19,683 nucleotides of DNA from Litoribrevibacter sp041590855 (lineage in GTDB: Bacteria; Pseudomonadota; Gammaproteobacteria; Pseudomonadales; Litoribrevibacteraceae). Of this stretch, positions 1-6,336 are shown in pieces (position 1 is the first letter of the stretch; every line of letters starts with the position of its first letter). The translations under genes were made by a program, and so were the position numbers. The DNA lies in contig JBFHTA010000038.1 in the NCBI GenBank assembly GCA_041590855.1, positions 1 through 19,683 on the forward strand. Direction: 5' to 3'. The notes under the pieces were generated by a model, which saw nothing but the letters and a program-made list of their open reading frames with translations, was not told where the DNA came from and did no database searches.

Positions 1-126
1 ATTGGCGTTGCGTCCACCACACCTACTGAACACTCACAACACGCTCAGGAACAACTGCAACAATTAGCGGATCAAGCCTTGTATCGCGCCAAACAAAAAG
101 GCAGAAACCGGGTGGAATCTGCCTAA
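1..126 (+). CDS. C-terminal end of a GGDEF (diguanylate cyclase) protein, partial
   Basis: The window opens inside a reading frame that runs 41 codons to a TAA at 124-126. The residues ADQALYRAKQKGRNRV match the last helix and strand of GGDEF domains, where a D-x-A-(L/M)-Y-x-A-K-x-x-G-R-N pattern is almost invariant. Such domains make the second messenger cyclic di-GMP from two GTP in the cytoplasm. The catalytic GGDEF loop, any sensor domain and the start lie to the left of the window, so whether the enzyme is active cannot be judged. It converges on the pirin gene with only 22 bp between the stops and no obvious terminator hairpin. The fold call rests only on this short tail. Confidence 0.85.
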   Translation: MGVASTTPTEHSQHAQEQLQQLADQALYRAKQKGRNRVESA

Positions 127-140
127 CGTAATCTGCCTAA
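116..140. repeat. 14-bp tandem duplication over a stop codon
   Basis: The 11-mer AATCTGCCTAA occurs at 116-126 and again at 130-140, separated by CGT. It spans the last codons and stop of the GGDEF gene. It looks like a recent slippage duplication in the short gap between convergent genes; no function is implied. Confidence 0.7.
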
Positions 141-148
141 AAGAACCG

Positions 149-979
149 CTATACAAAGGTATTGTCTCTATACTCCTGAATGGCTCGTTCCACTTCATCC
201 ATCGTATTCATTACAAACGGGCCGTACTGCGCCACAGGCTCGTTAAGCGGCTGGCCGGAGAGAAGCAACACGCCTGAATCTTCACTCAGCTGAAGATCGA
301 GTTGCTCTGCCTCTTCCACAATGATCAGTTGACCACGTTCAAGCGTTTGCCCCTGATACACCAGACTGCCTTGATACACATACACAAAGAACTTTGTATT
401 TTGTGGATGCTTCACAGTGAGCGACTGAGCCGCTCTACTGTACGCAGTAAAGACGGAAGCTTGGGTAACGCCCGAATCTATTGGAGCTGTCAGAGTCTGC
501 CCATTCACGACCAGGGTGCCCCCGATCCCTCGAATCAACGCCTGATCGACCTGGGCTTCCAACCAGTCTGTATGCTGCATGTCCACATAACGGGCAGGTT
601 GTAGCTTATCTTTTGCCGCCAAATTCAACCAAAGCTGAAAACCATGCAATAAACCATCTTCCTGCTCCGGCATTTCCGAGTGAATTACGCCTCGACCAGT
701 CGTCATCCACTGGCCGCCTCCGGCACCAATCACACCATTATTGCCCAAGTGATCCTGATGACGCATTTGCCCTTGCAACATCACAGTAACGGTTTCAAAC
801 CCCCGGTGAGGGTGAGCGGGGAACCCCTCCAGATAATCTTCTGGCTGATCGGAATAGATTTCATCCAACATCAAAAACGGGTCCATAATGGCGGGATTAG
901 ACATATGCGAGATTCGATTAATCTTCACCCCTGCCCCATCGGAGGCAGACCTGGCCTGAAATACCTGAAATTTCGACAT
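149..979 (-). CDS. Pirin family protein (bicupin, quercetinase-like)
   Basis: This 276-residue protein is the usual length for bacterial pirins (YhhW/quercetin 2,3-dioxygenase type), which are cytoplasmic bicupin metalloproteins. The N-terminal cupin carries the metal-ligand set expected from human pirin: H56 and H58 in AHPHRGFET, then H100 and E102 in GVIHSEMP. The N-terminal block with MSNPAIMDPFLMLDE is also characteristic of the family. The ATG at 979 is preceded by a perfect AGGAGGT at good spacing. It lies 54 bp downstream of azoR on the same strand, so the two are probably co-transcribed. In many proteobacteria pirin and azoreductase genes travel with a LysR regulator, as here, and respond to quinones or other electrophiles. 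Family assignment is firm; the substrate is unknown, and quercetinase activity is only inferred from homologues. Confidence 0.93.
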   Translation of the reverse strand: MSKFQVFQARSASDGAGVKINRISHMSNPAIMDPFLMLDEIYSDQPEDYLEGFPAHPHRGFETVTVMLQGQMRHQDHLGNNGVIGAGGGQWMTTGRGVIHSEMPEQEDGLLHGFQLWLNLAAKDKLQPARYVDMQHTDWLEAQVDQALIRGIGGTLVVNGQTLTAPIDSGVTQASVFTAYSRAAQSLTVKHPQNTKFFVYVYQGSLVYQGQTLERGQLIIVEEAEQLDLQLSEDSGVLLLSGQPLNEPVAQYGPFVMNTMDEVERAIQEYRDNTFV

Positions 980-1033
980 ACTACCTCCTAATTTATCAAC
1001 TCAATCAACCACAGAAACCAAACGCTGTAACAA

Positions 1034-1642
1034 TTACAGCGCGTCTACGATGGCGTCGATGTCTTGCTGTGCTTGTTGCACTGCCGACTCTTTTTCACCC
1101 ATGCTCAGTGCTTCGGCATACACAAATTCCACGTTCTCGATACCGATGAAACCCAACACATCTTTTAAATACGCAGTTTGAGTATCCTTAGGCGTACCTT
1201 TATACAAGCCGCCACGCGCCGCCGTCACAATGGTTTTCTTCACATTGTTGACCAAGCCTTGCGGGCCGTTTTCGGTGTAACGGAAGGTCACTCCGGCACG
1301 GGCAATGTGGTCAATCCAGGCTTTTAAGGTAGAAGGAATACCAAAGTTATACATAGGCACGCCCAGCACCAGATAATCCACAGAGGTCAATTCATCAATC
1401 AAGGTATTAGACAGCGCCAAGGCTTGTTGTTGATCCTCAGACAACTGCGACGGGTCTTCTGCAAAGAAGGCTGCAGTAGTCGAACCACTCAAATGCTCAA
1501 TGGGTTCGATCCCCAAATCACGCTCGATGATTTCCACGCCAGGAATTTCCTGTTTCAATTGCTCAATGGTGTGATCCACCAACTTGGATGATTCACCTTG
1601 GCCAGAAAATACAGAACTCTTAATCACTAATACTTTAGACAT
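1034..1642 (-). CDS. azoR: FMN-dependent NADH-azoreductase / quinone reductase
   Basis: This 202-residue flavodoxin-fold protein matches the AzoR (AcpD) family in length and motifs. It begins MSKVLVIKSS, with the FMN-phosphate loop near S9-S19. P96-M-Y-N-F100 followed by GIPSTLKAWIDHIARAG is the family signature, and AARGG at 141-145 contacts FMN. AzoR enzymes use NADH to reduce azo dyes and, more relevantly, quinones by two electrons in the cytoplasm. An in-frame TTG lies two codons upstream at 1648, but the ATG at 1642 has a GTGAGAG ribosome site at normal distance, so I use it. It is the first gene of a leftward operon with pirin and diverges from a LysR gene across about 200 bp that contains candidate LysR sites. 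Confidence 0.95.
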   Translation of the reverse strand: MSKVLVIKSSVFSGQGESSKLVDHTIEQLKQEIPGVEIIERDLGIEPIEHLSGSTTAAFFAEDPSQLSEDQQQALALSNTLIDELTSVDYLVLGVPMYNFGIPSTLKAWIDHIARAGVTFRYTENGPQGLVNNVKKTIVTAARGGLYKGTPKDTQTAYLKDVLGFIGIENVEFVYAEALSMGEKESAVQQAQQDIDAIVDAL

Positions 1643-1694
1643 AATCAATCTCTCACTGAGTAAACTTGCTTGTGTGTTTGAACGTTAAAATCAT

Positions 1695-1725
1695 TTTATA
1701 TCGTCCTGACTGATAAAAAAGACAA
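1695..1725 (-). promoter_or_regulatory. Candidate sigma70-type promoter of azoR-pirin
   Basis: On the minus strand a TTGTCT (-35, 1720-1725) is followed after 17 bp by GATATA, overlapping TATAAA (-10 region 1695-1702), about 50 bp ahead of the azoR start. The match is moderate and based only on inspection. Confidence 0.35.
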
Positions 1726-1742
1726 TTGATTTGATGCAACCC

Positions 1743-1757
1743 ATCGAATAGATTGAT
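1743..1757. promoter_or_regulatory. Candidate LysR-type operator (T-N11-A)
   Basis: ATCGAATAGATTGAT has the T-N11-A dyad (ATC-N9-GAT) typical of LysR-family sites. It lies between divergent azoR and the LysR gene, just upstream of the azoR -35 candidate. It is probably the recognition site through which the adjacent regulator controls azoR-pirin; this is inference from position and symmetry. Confidence 0.4.
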
Positions 1758-1768
1758 AATTGATGAAT

Positions 1769-1793
1769 TTCGAATATACTCGACTTTATCGAA
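1769..1793. promoter_or_regulatory. Inverted repeat TTCGA-N15-TCGAA upstream of the LysR gene
   Basis: TTCGA at 1769-1773 is repeated in reverse complement at 1789-1793 with a 15-bp spacer. It lies about 50 bp before the LysR start, a normal place for an autoregulatory activation/repression site. It could be a second half of a composite LysR binding region with the 1743-1757 dyad. Confidence 0.35.
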
Positions 1794-1840
1794 ACAAGGA
1801 TTGTACGAATCCGGTCACGTATTAAAGAAGTGAGACCAAG

Positions 1841-2749
1841 ATGCCCAAAGTCACTCTCGATCAGTGGAAAATGTTCCACGCGGTTATTGAACATGGCGGC
1901 TATGCGCAAGCCGCCGAAAAGCTCTATAAAAGCCAATCCACCATCACCTACGGTATCCAGAAATTGCAGGAACAATTGGGCACCAAGGTACTGACCATCA
2001 AAGGCCGAAAAGCGGTGTTAACAGACGCAGGAGAAGTCTTGCTCCGTCGCTCCAAAACCTTGCTGCGTGAAGCGGATGAGCTGGAACGGGTTGCATCCAG
2101 TCTGTCCCAGGGCTGGGAAGCCCAAATCAGCATTGTGATGGACGCAATCTTTCCGACCTGCATAGTGACCGATGCCTTAAACAGACTGGCGGACATTACA
2201 CCGGACACGCGTATCGAATTCCGTGAAACGGTACTTTCCGGCACAACAGAAGCCTTGATTGATGGCACCGCCGATCTTGCGATCACAGGAACTGTACCGC
2301 AAGGCTTTCTTGGCGAACCCCTACTGAACGTGGAATTCCAACCCGTTGCTCATCCGGATCACCCATTACATCAATCCGGGCAACCCATATCCCTGCAAGA
2401 CCTCAAGCGGGAACGTCAACTCGTCACCATGGACTCAGGACGCAAACGTGTCGACTCCGGTTGGTTAGGCGCTGAACAGCGCTGGTCGGTCAACCAAATG
2501 AGTATCGCGATTGATCAGGTCAGTCAAGGGCTAGGCTTTGCCTGGCTGCCTGTCACCCGTATACGAAACCAACTGGAACAAGGGCTATTAAAGCCTCTTC
2601 CGTTAAAAGACGGCGGCGTTCGGTACGTTCAGAGCTATCTGGTCTTTAAAGACCCGGACCAAGCCGGCCCGGGGACATTAAAGCTGGCCGAATTGCTGAC
2701 GGAAATTTGTAATGCCCCGAACTGTCAGGAAGAAAATCATACAATCTGA
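1841..2749 (+). CDS. LysR-family transcriptional regulator
   Basis: This 302-residue protein has the standard LysR layout. It has a winged helix-turn-helix at about residues 5-65 (AAEKLYKSQSTITYGIQKLQ, then the wing KGRKAVLTDAGEVLLRR), a linker helix, and a periplasmic-binding-protein-like effector domain from about 90 to 295. The ATG follows GTGAGA at a suitable distance. It is divergent from azoR, with candidate LysR dyads in between, and LysR regulators in this arrangement usually activate the divergent gene when an inducer binds. The likely inducer is a quinone or a related electrophile, judging from the azoreductase and pirin next door, but no residue here proves that. The gene faces the minus-strand micro-ORF and lipoprotein across a perfect hairpin. 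Confidence 0.93.
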   Translation: MPKVTLDQWKMFHAVIEHGGYAQAAEKLYKSQSTITYGIQKLQEQLGTKVLTIKGRKAVLTDAGEVLLRRSKTLLREADELERVASSLSQGWEAQISIVMDAIFPTCIVTDALNRLADITPDTRIEFRETVLSGTTEALIDGTADLAITGTVPQGFLGEPLLNVEFQPVAHPDHPLHQSGQPISLQDLKRERQLVTMDSGRKRVDSGWLGAEQRWSVNQMSIAIDQVSQGLGFAWLPVTRIRNQLEQGLLKPLPLKDGGVRYVQSYLVFKDPDQAGPGTLKLAELLTEICNAPNCQEENHTI

Positions 2750-2796
2750 TCCGCCAACCTTGAAAACAACCCTAACGGCTGGATAAACCAAAGATT

Positions 2797-2830
2797 CTGT
2801 AAACACTCCATGTAGATTGAGTGTTTACAG
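2797..2830. terminator. Perfect 12-bp hairpin between convergent genes
   Basis: CTGTAAACACTC (2797-2808) and GAGTGTTTACAG (2819-2830) form a perfect 12-bp stem with a 10-nt loop. It lies 47 bp after the LysR stop and 10 bp after the stop of the minus-strand micro-ORF, where a bidirectional terminator would be expected. The stem is AT-rich and neither flank has a strong T-run, so it could instead be an RNA-stabilising element or a protein-binding dyad. Confidence 0.5.
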
Positions 2831-2840
2831 TAGAAGCACG

Positions 2841-2912
2841 CTATACATCCTGGAGCATCAAACCGATCGCAAAGGTGATTACCGACCCTATGATCGTCCA
2901 TGTTAACGTCAT
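2841..2912 (-). CDS. Putative 23-residue single-pass membrane peptide
   Basis: A 24-codon frame starts with ATG at 2912 and stops with TAG at 2841. An AAGGAA ribosome site lies 5 nt ahead of the start. The product begins MTLTWTIIGS and ends GLMLQDV. It is nearly entirely hydrophobic in its middle and would form one transmembrane helix, with a short acidic C-terminus. It follows the lipoprotein stop by 36 bp on the same strand and is itself followed by a perfect hairpin. It therefore sits as the last gene of the HPP/beta-lactamase/lipoprotein operon. I do not recognise a family. Small one-helix proteins often stabilise or modulate larger membrane complexes, but no partner can be named. The ribosome site, hydrophobicity and hairpin make it better than a chance ORF, though proof of expression is lacking. 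Confidence 0.5.
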   Translation of the reverse strand: MTLTWTIIGSVITFAIGLMLQDV

Positions 2913-2948
2913 TGATTTTCCTTAATCGATGTTATCGTTTCCTGATAT

Positions 2949-3527
2949 TCACTCAACAGATGTTAAGGTTTTTTGATCGCAAACCAACCCCGAGACATCA
3001 CCAAGAAAAACCTTTCCCGTTAGCTCAAGCAAGCTGGATTTCTTTACCTTGTAAGCCATATAGGTTGTAAAGACTCCTGAACCGGAAACCGTTTCTACTA
3101 ACCGATCCACTTTCCCATGCAACTGAACTGACAATCCGATCGTTTTGTTTTCCAACGTCAATAAACACGCCGCTTTATCAAAGTCCCAAGTCCCTTCGTA
3201 TTTGAAATCAGGAACAGATCGGTAACCGGGGATAAATTGCGTAGGGTTCTGTTTAAATTCCTCACTGTCGGCAAACTTCGAGTACATTTTTGTAAGTGTG
3301 AACTCCCGGCCAGTAGGGTACGACGGCCGCTTTCCATTTCGATAGTCGTAATGAAACTCAAAAGACAGCATGTATTTATGCGCTTCGCCTTCCGTTTCCA
3401 GACTGCCATAACTGGTGGTCGAGACGGTTTGCCCCGGAGTTTCCGGAGCACGATAATTAGGCGGGCGATAATAAACGCAGCTGGTAAGCACAGTCGTCAT
3501 CAAACAAAGGGCAATTGATTTTTTCAT
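2949..3527 (-). CDS. Lipoprotein, paralogue of the one at 5573-6175
   Basis: This 192-residue protein has a lipoprotein signal peptide, with lipobox L-T-S-C placing the lipidated cysteine at C17. It should therefore be anchored in the outer or inner membrane facing the periplasm. I do not recognise a named family. It clearly aligns with the lipoprotein at 5573-6175 along its length: LET-x-G near 43, REF-x-L-x-K near 74-80, DF-(K/R)-x2-G-x2-DFD near 107-117, and YMAY-x-VK-x-SS-x2-EL-x-G-x-VF near 156-174. C121 and C183 are conserved in both and could form a disulphide. The start is 10 bp after the beta-lactamase stop, so the two genes are almost certainly co-transcribed. The ribosome site is weak, which suggests translational coupling. 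Beta-rich, secreted and of unknown function. Confidence 0.85.
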   Translation of the reverse strand: MKKSIALCLMTTVLTSCVYYRPPNYRAPETPGQTVSTTSYGSLETEGEAHKYMLSFEFHYDYRNGKRPSYPTGREFTLTKMYSKFADSEEFKQNPTQFIPGYRSVPDFKYEGTWDFDKAACLLTLENKTIGLSVQLHGKVDRLVETVSGSGVFTTYMAYKVKKSSLLELTGKVFLGDVSGLVCDQKTLTSVE

Positions 3528-3537
3528 GAAGACGATT

Positions 3538-4374
3538 CTACTCTTTCTTTGAAGGCAACGCCTGAATGGAAGTCAATATTGCACGGGTAATGGCCTCGCG
3601 CTTGTACAGATCCTCCATTCGATTGGGGGTATCAATATTTAACGCAAAGAACACAGGCCCGGAGGCCCACTCGACCCAGCCAACCCACCAACCATAGCGA
3701 CCTTCCCAACCGGTTTTTGCCCGTAAGATCCACTCTCTATCTGCTTCTACGATCATGATGTCTTTCACGAGTCGTTGATGCTCTGTGCTAAACGGCAAGT
3801 CATTACTATACAGTCGCTGAAGAAACGCCACTTGTTCAACCGCCGAAATGGCCAGTTTTCCATCCACCCAATAACTGCCATGCTCCACGCTTGGGTCCTG
3901 GTTTCCATAGTCAATACGTTTCAGATAGTCACGTGCGGTTTGTTCACCCAAAGAGTCAGCGAAGCCTTGATATACCCACAACGCGGAATAGCGCATCGCT
4001 GTCCGTAAGGTTTGATCCTGATTATGCGGAGCATAACTCCGCTTTACACCGTCCCAGGGAAACACCTGAAATTCATCCGTCACTAACCCGGCGTCCAACG
4101 CAAACAATGTATGAGGAAGTTTATAGGTGGATGCCGGTGACATCCGGGTTTGTGCCCTGCCTGCATCGTAAACCCAGGTCGTTTCTTTCTCCTGGCGTGC
4201 ATCCACAATCACAATCGCGCCTTTCGCATCGTGACGTTGGAAATGCGAAGCCCACTCCGGACGTTCCGACATCTCTTCCTGAGCATGACTCAGTGAAGAA
4301 AGTAACAGAACACCTAATGTGATCAGACTATTGATTAAGCCTCTGGCGCTTAACCGCTCGGTGGGGTTTATCAT
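3538..4374 (-). CDS. Class D (OXA-type) beta-lactamase
   Basis: A 278-residue exported serine enzyme with a signal peptide cleaved near SHA-Q (residue 31). All class D landmarks are present in order. These are S82-T-Y-K85 (nucleophile serine and the lysine that becomes carbamylated), S130-A-L, Y156-G-N, W169 in a YWVDGKLAISAV stretch, and K220-T-G followed by GWWVGWVE. Such enzymes hydrolyse beta-lactams in the periplasm through an acyl-enzyme. Two motif variations are visible: STYK instead of the common STFK, and S-A-L where most have S-x-V. The start ATG has GGAGAG 5 nt upstream. It lies 78 bp after the HPP gene and 10 bp before the lipoprotein gene. The surroundings show no transposase, attC or integron signs, so it looks like a chromosomal resident gene. 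The substrate profile cannot be read from the sequence. Confidence 0.93.
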   Translation of the reverse strand: MINPTERLSARGLINSLITLGVLLLSSLSHAQEEMSERPEWASHFQRHDAKGAIVIVDARQEKETTWVYDAGRAQTRMSPASTYKLPHTLFALDAGLVTDEFQVFPWDGVKRSYAPHNQDQTLRTAMRYSALWVYQGFADSLGEQTARDYLKRIDYGNQDPSVEHGSYWVDGKLAISAVEQVAFLQRLYSNDLPFSTEHQRLVKDIMIVEADREWILRAKTGWEGRYGWWVGWVEWASGPVFFALNIDTPNRMEDLYKREAITRAILTSIQALPSKKE

Positions 4375-4452
4375 TTATCTCTCCAAACGCAGAACAATAG
4401 AAACCAGGATTTTTGATGGACACTGGCCGGTCTTTTAGGTTCAACTGGCCGC

Positions 4453-4905
4453 TTAACCAACCACCCATGATCTCCTGAGTATTGTCATCAATTTACCCAC
4501 CAACACAATGACCAGCGCGCCGGTCAGTACTGGTGTCAGCAAAAACAACCACGTCTGCCCCGTTAACATGATTAACATTGGGTTTGCCCCTGCCGGTGGG
4601 TGCGTCGTTTTAGTCAGCAACATGGCACTCACTGCCAGCCCGGTTGCCAGCGCTAATGTCAGCGGCGTTACGACTATCAACTCGGTAAAAAACACCCCAA
4701 TAAATGCTGTAATTAAATGCCCAAGCACCACGTTTTTAGGTTGTGCCAATGGGCTGTCCGGCACACCGAACACTAAGACCGCTGTTGCGCCGAACGGTGC
4801 CATCAGTAATGCAACATGGCTGATTTCTGCCTCTGTCAGCGCCAATACGCCTATCGCAAACGTGGCCCCGATTCCTGCAAATATGGCCGTTATTACTTGG
4901 TTCAT
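4453..4905 (-). CDS. HPP-family integral membrane protein
   Basis: This 150-residue protein has about five hydrophobic segments and both hallmarks of the HPP family. These are APFGATAVLVFGVPDSPLAQ followed by PKNVVLGH near the second membrane segment, and THPPAGANP near residue 100, which gives the family its name. Some plant and cyanobacterial HPP proteins have been reported to move nitrite; for bacterial members the substrate is usually unknown. A longer frame runs upstream, but the ATG at 4905 has a strong GGGGGGAG ribosome site and removes a non-hydrophobic extension that would overlap the operators. It is the first gene of the leftward operon with the OXA enzyme and lipoprotein. It diverges from a TetR gene across two palindromes, so it is probably the primary target of that repressor. 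Confidence 0.88.
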   Translation of the reverse strand: MNQVITAIFAGIGATFAIGVLALTEAEISHVALLMAPFGATAVLVFGVPDSPLAQPKNVVLGHLITAFIGVFFTELIVVTPLTLALATGLAVSAMLLTKTTHPPAGANPMLIMLTGQTWLFLLTPVLTGALVIVLVGKLMTILRRSWVVG

Positions 4906-4943
4906 ACTCCCCCCTGAACAAAATTTCTTATCAACAAAACAAA

Positions 4944-4963
4944 GGTAGACCGATCTGTCTACC
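4944..4963. promoter_or_regulatory. TetR-family operator 1 (perfect dyad)
   Basis: GGTAGAC-CGATCT-GTCTACC is a perfect 7-6-7 inverted repeat, 39 bp upstream of the HPP start and 64 bp upstream of the TetR start. Its core TAGAC-N6-GTCTA resembles the NemR-type box (TAGACC-N4-GGTCTA) known from enterobacteria. It is very likely bound by the adjacent TetR protein. Confidence 0.75.
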
Positions 4964-4972
4964 TCAACCATA

Positions 4973-4990
4973 GTAGACAAGTCGGTCTAC
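4973..4990. promoter_or_regulatory. TetR-family operator 2 (second copy of the dyad)
   Basis: GTAGAC-AAGTCG-GTCTAC is a 6-6-6 inverted repeat that shares both arms with operator 1, with centres 28 bp apart. Two copies of the same dyad between divergent genes argue strongly that both promoters are repressed by the same TetR protein, possibly by two dimers. Confidence 0.75.
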
Positions 4991-5026
4991 CCATGTCAAC
5001 ATAACCCTCTCAACAGGAGAAAGCAG

Positions 5027-5578
5027 ATGAGCGACAAGCGCCAACGATTGATAGACACTGCACTTAACGTGTTTTATGAAAAAGGGATTCATTCCATTGG
5101 TATTAACGAAATTCTGAAAGCATCCGGCGTCGCGAAAAAAACTTTATACACACACTTTGAAAGTAAAGCCGCCTTGGTGCTTGCGGCGTTAAAGCAGCGA
5201 GATGAGACATTTTTAGCCTGGTTAAATACTCGACTTGCGGGAGCGAATACCAATTACCAGCTCATTGAAAACCTGTTTCTCGGACTGGAACTATGGTTTA
5301 CCGGAAAAGTCCCCGAGTTAGGAGATTTCAGAGGCTGCTTCTTTGTGAATACCTCAGCGGAATTCAGCACCCAAGAAAGTGATATTTCCATTTATTGCCA
5401 AGCTCACAAACAACGGGTGAGATCACTTATTGAAACGCATTTACCTATACCCAATAACACCTTACTAGATGCTATTTGTCTGCTGAAGGAAGGCGCAATT
5501 AATACCGCTTATGTAGAGAGAGATTTCTCTGCGCCCCGTAAGTGCATTGAGTTATTACAGGCAATGGACAAGCTATGA
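5027..5578 (+). CDS. TetR-family transcriptional repressor
   Basis: This 183-residue regulator has a TetR DNA-binding domain at about residues 5-50 (ALNVFYEKGIHSIGINEIL, then the recognition helix GVAKKTLYTHFESKAAL). A variable helical effector domain follows. The RGCFFVN motif with C104, and another cysteine at C124, resemble TetR proteins of the NemR type, in which a cysteine near that place senses electrophiles and oxidants. The operators next to the gene also look like NemR boxes. AGGAGAAA precedes the ATG at good distance. The gene is divergent from the HPP-OXA-lipoprotein operon, and its stop overlaps the convergent lipoprotein gene by 6 bp. Repressor function is inferred from the family; the ligand is unknown, and the cysteine-sensor idea is a hypothesis. 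Confidence 0.9.
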   Translation: MSDKRQRLIDTALNVFYEKGIHSIGINEILKASGVAKKTLYTHFESKAALVLAALKQRDETFLAWLNTRLAGANTNYQLIENLFLGLELWFTGKVPELGDFRGCFFVNTSAEFSTQESDISIYCQAHKQRVRSLIETHLPIPNNTLLDAICLLKEGAINTAYVERDFSAPRKCIELLQAMDKL

Positions 5579-6175
5579 TTCCGACTCTTTCTCTCTGTCA
5601 GGTTCATTAAAAGCACACACTAAGGCCCGCCCATAGAAAACCTGACCCAGTAATTCCGGAATGCTACTTTCCTTAACTGTGTACGCCATATAGATGGTAT
5701 GGCGAATCGGATCTTGCCTATCCACCCGACCAACCAAAGTGACCACGTGGTGCTGTTTCTTATTACGCAACCATTTGATTTTATGCTTATTGTCTAAACG
5801 TAACGTACAAGTCGGAGCATCAAAGTCAAAGCGTCCCTTAAACCGAAAATCATCAAGCTGTAGGTAATCAGACACGGGTGAATTGTACTGCTTCCCCATT
5901 TCTGCAGCCGTTGGTGAGTGGAGCTTAATAAGCTCAAACTCCCTGCTGCTTGGCTCCTTCGCTGGCTTGCCGCCAAAATAACGGTATTCAGTACGAATAG
6001 AGAGTTCGTACTTAGTCTCCAGCCCCCGGGTTTCCAGCTTTTCCATTTTCATTTTGCTGTACACAAAGGCGTCATTGTCAAAATCACGGTGGTTTGGACC
6101 GTGATAGGCAAGACAACCAGAAAGCAACAACGAGAGGAGCAATGAGAGCACCAAAGGTACAACAAAGGTTTTCAT
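5573..6175 (-). CDS. Lipoprotein, paralogue of the one at 2949-3527
   Basis: A 200-residue lipoprotein with a long hydrophobic signal and lipobox L-S-G-C (lipidated C21). An in-frame TTG at 6232 would add 19 residues (including the repeated VRKLF) ahead of the signal peptide. I reject it, because the ATG at 6175 gives a proper lipoprotein signal. The mature part matches the lipoprotein at 2949-3527 block for block: LETRG, REFELIK, DDFRFKGRFDFD, YMAYTVKESSIPELLGQVF. The two inner cysteines C123 and C187 are conserved. The C-terminus is strongly charged. It follows the exported alpha/beta hydrolase gene by 161 bp on the same strand, just as its paralogue follows the OXA enzyme. Function unknown. 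The pair suggests a small secreted-protein family duplicated within 3 kb. Confidence 0.85.
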   Translation of the reverse strand: MKTFVVPLVLSLLLSLLLSGCLAYHGPNHRDFDNDAFVYSKMKMEKLETRGLETKYELSIRTEYRYFGGKPAKEPSSREFELIKLHSPTAAEMGKQYNSPVSDYLQLDDFRFKGRFDFDAPTCTLRLDNKHKIKWLRNKKQHHVVTLVGRVDRQDPIRHTIYMAYTVKESSIPELLGQVFYGRALVCAFNEPDREKESES

Positions 6176-6198
6176 AGAATATGATTGACCTGAACTTA

Positions 6199-6235
6199 AC
6201 AATTTACGAACAAACAATTTACGAACTAACAATTA
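6199..6235. repeat. 15-bp tandem repeat, about 2.5 copies
   Basis: ACAATTTACGAACAA (6199-6213), ACAATTTACGAACTA (6214-6228) and a partial third copy from 6229 lie just upstream of the lipoprotein start. The period is a multiple of three, so it creates the artefactual in-frame extension with repeated VRKLF residues. Likely slippage in the 5' leader; it may change mRNA spacing. Confidence 0.7.
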
Positions 6236-6336
6236 GGCAGAGCAAGCAGACTAACAAGCCCTGTCTCCGCCTGTCATGTACATTGATTTGCTACAAACTT
6301 TAAATGGGCCCGATCAAGAAAACTCTGGCGACATTG

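Noticed and set aside
302..991. Plus-strand open frames inside the pirin gene
   Set aside because: They lie opposite a firmly identified pirin gene, have no ribosome site or motifs, and show only shadow composition.
1691..1975. Minus-strand open frame across the azoR-LysR spacer
   Set aside because: It runs through the promoter region and into the LysR start on the opposite strand, with no family resemblance.
4906..4980. N-terminal extension of the HPP protein
   Set aside because: It would run over both TetR operators and lacks hydrophobic segments; ATG 4905 has a strong ribosome site.
6176..6232. N-terminal extension of lipoprotein B from TTG 6232
   Set aside because: The extension comes from the 15-bp repeat and would put charged residues ahead of the signal peptide; ATG 6175 gives a proper lipoprotein signal.
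6270..6300. Possible RstA-type box near TACATTGATTTGCTACA
   Set aside because: The half-sites are not at the spacing of the known box, and the site lies after, not before, a gene.
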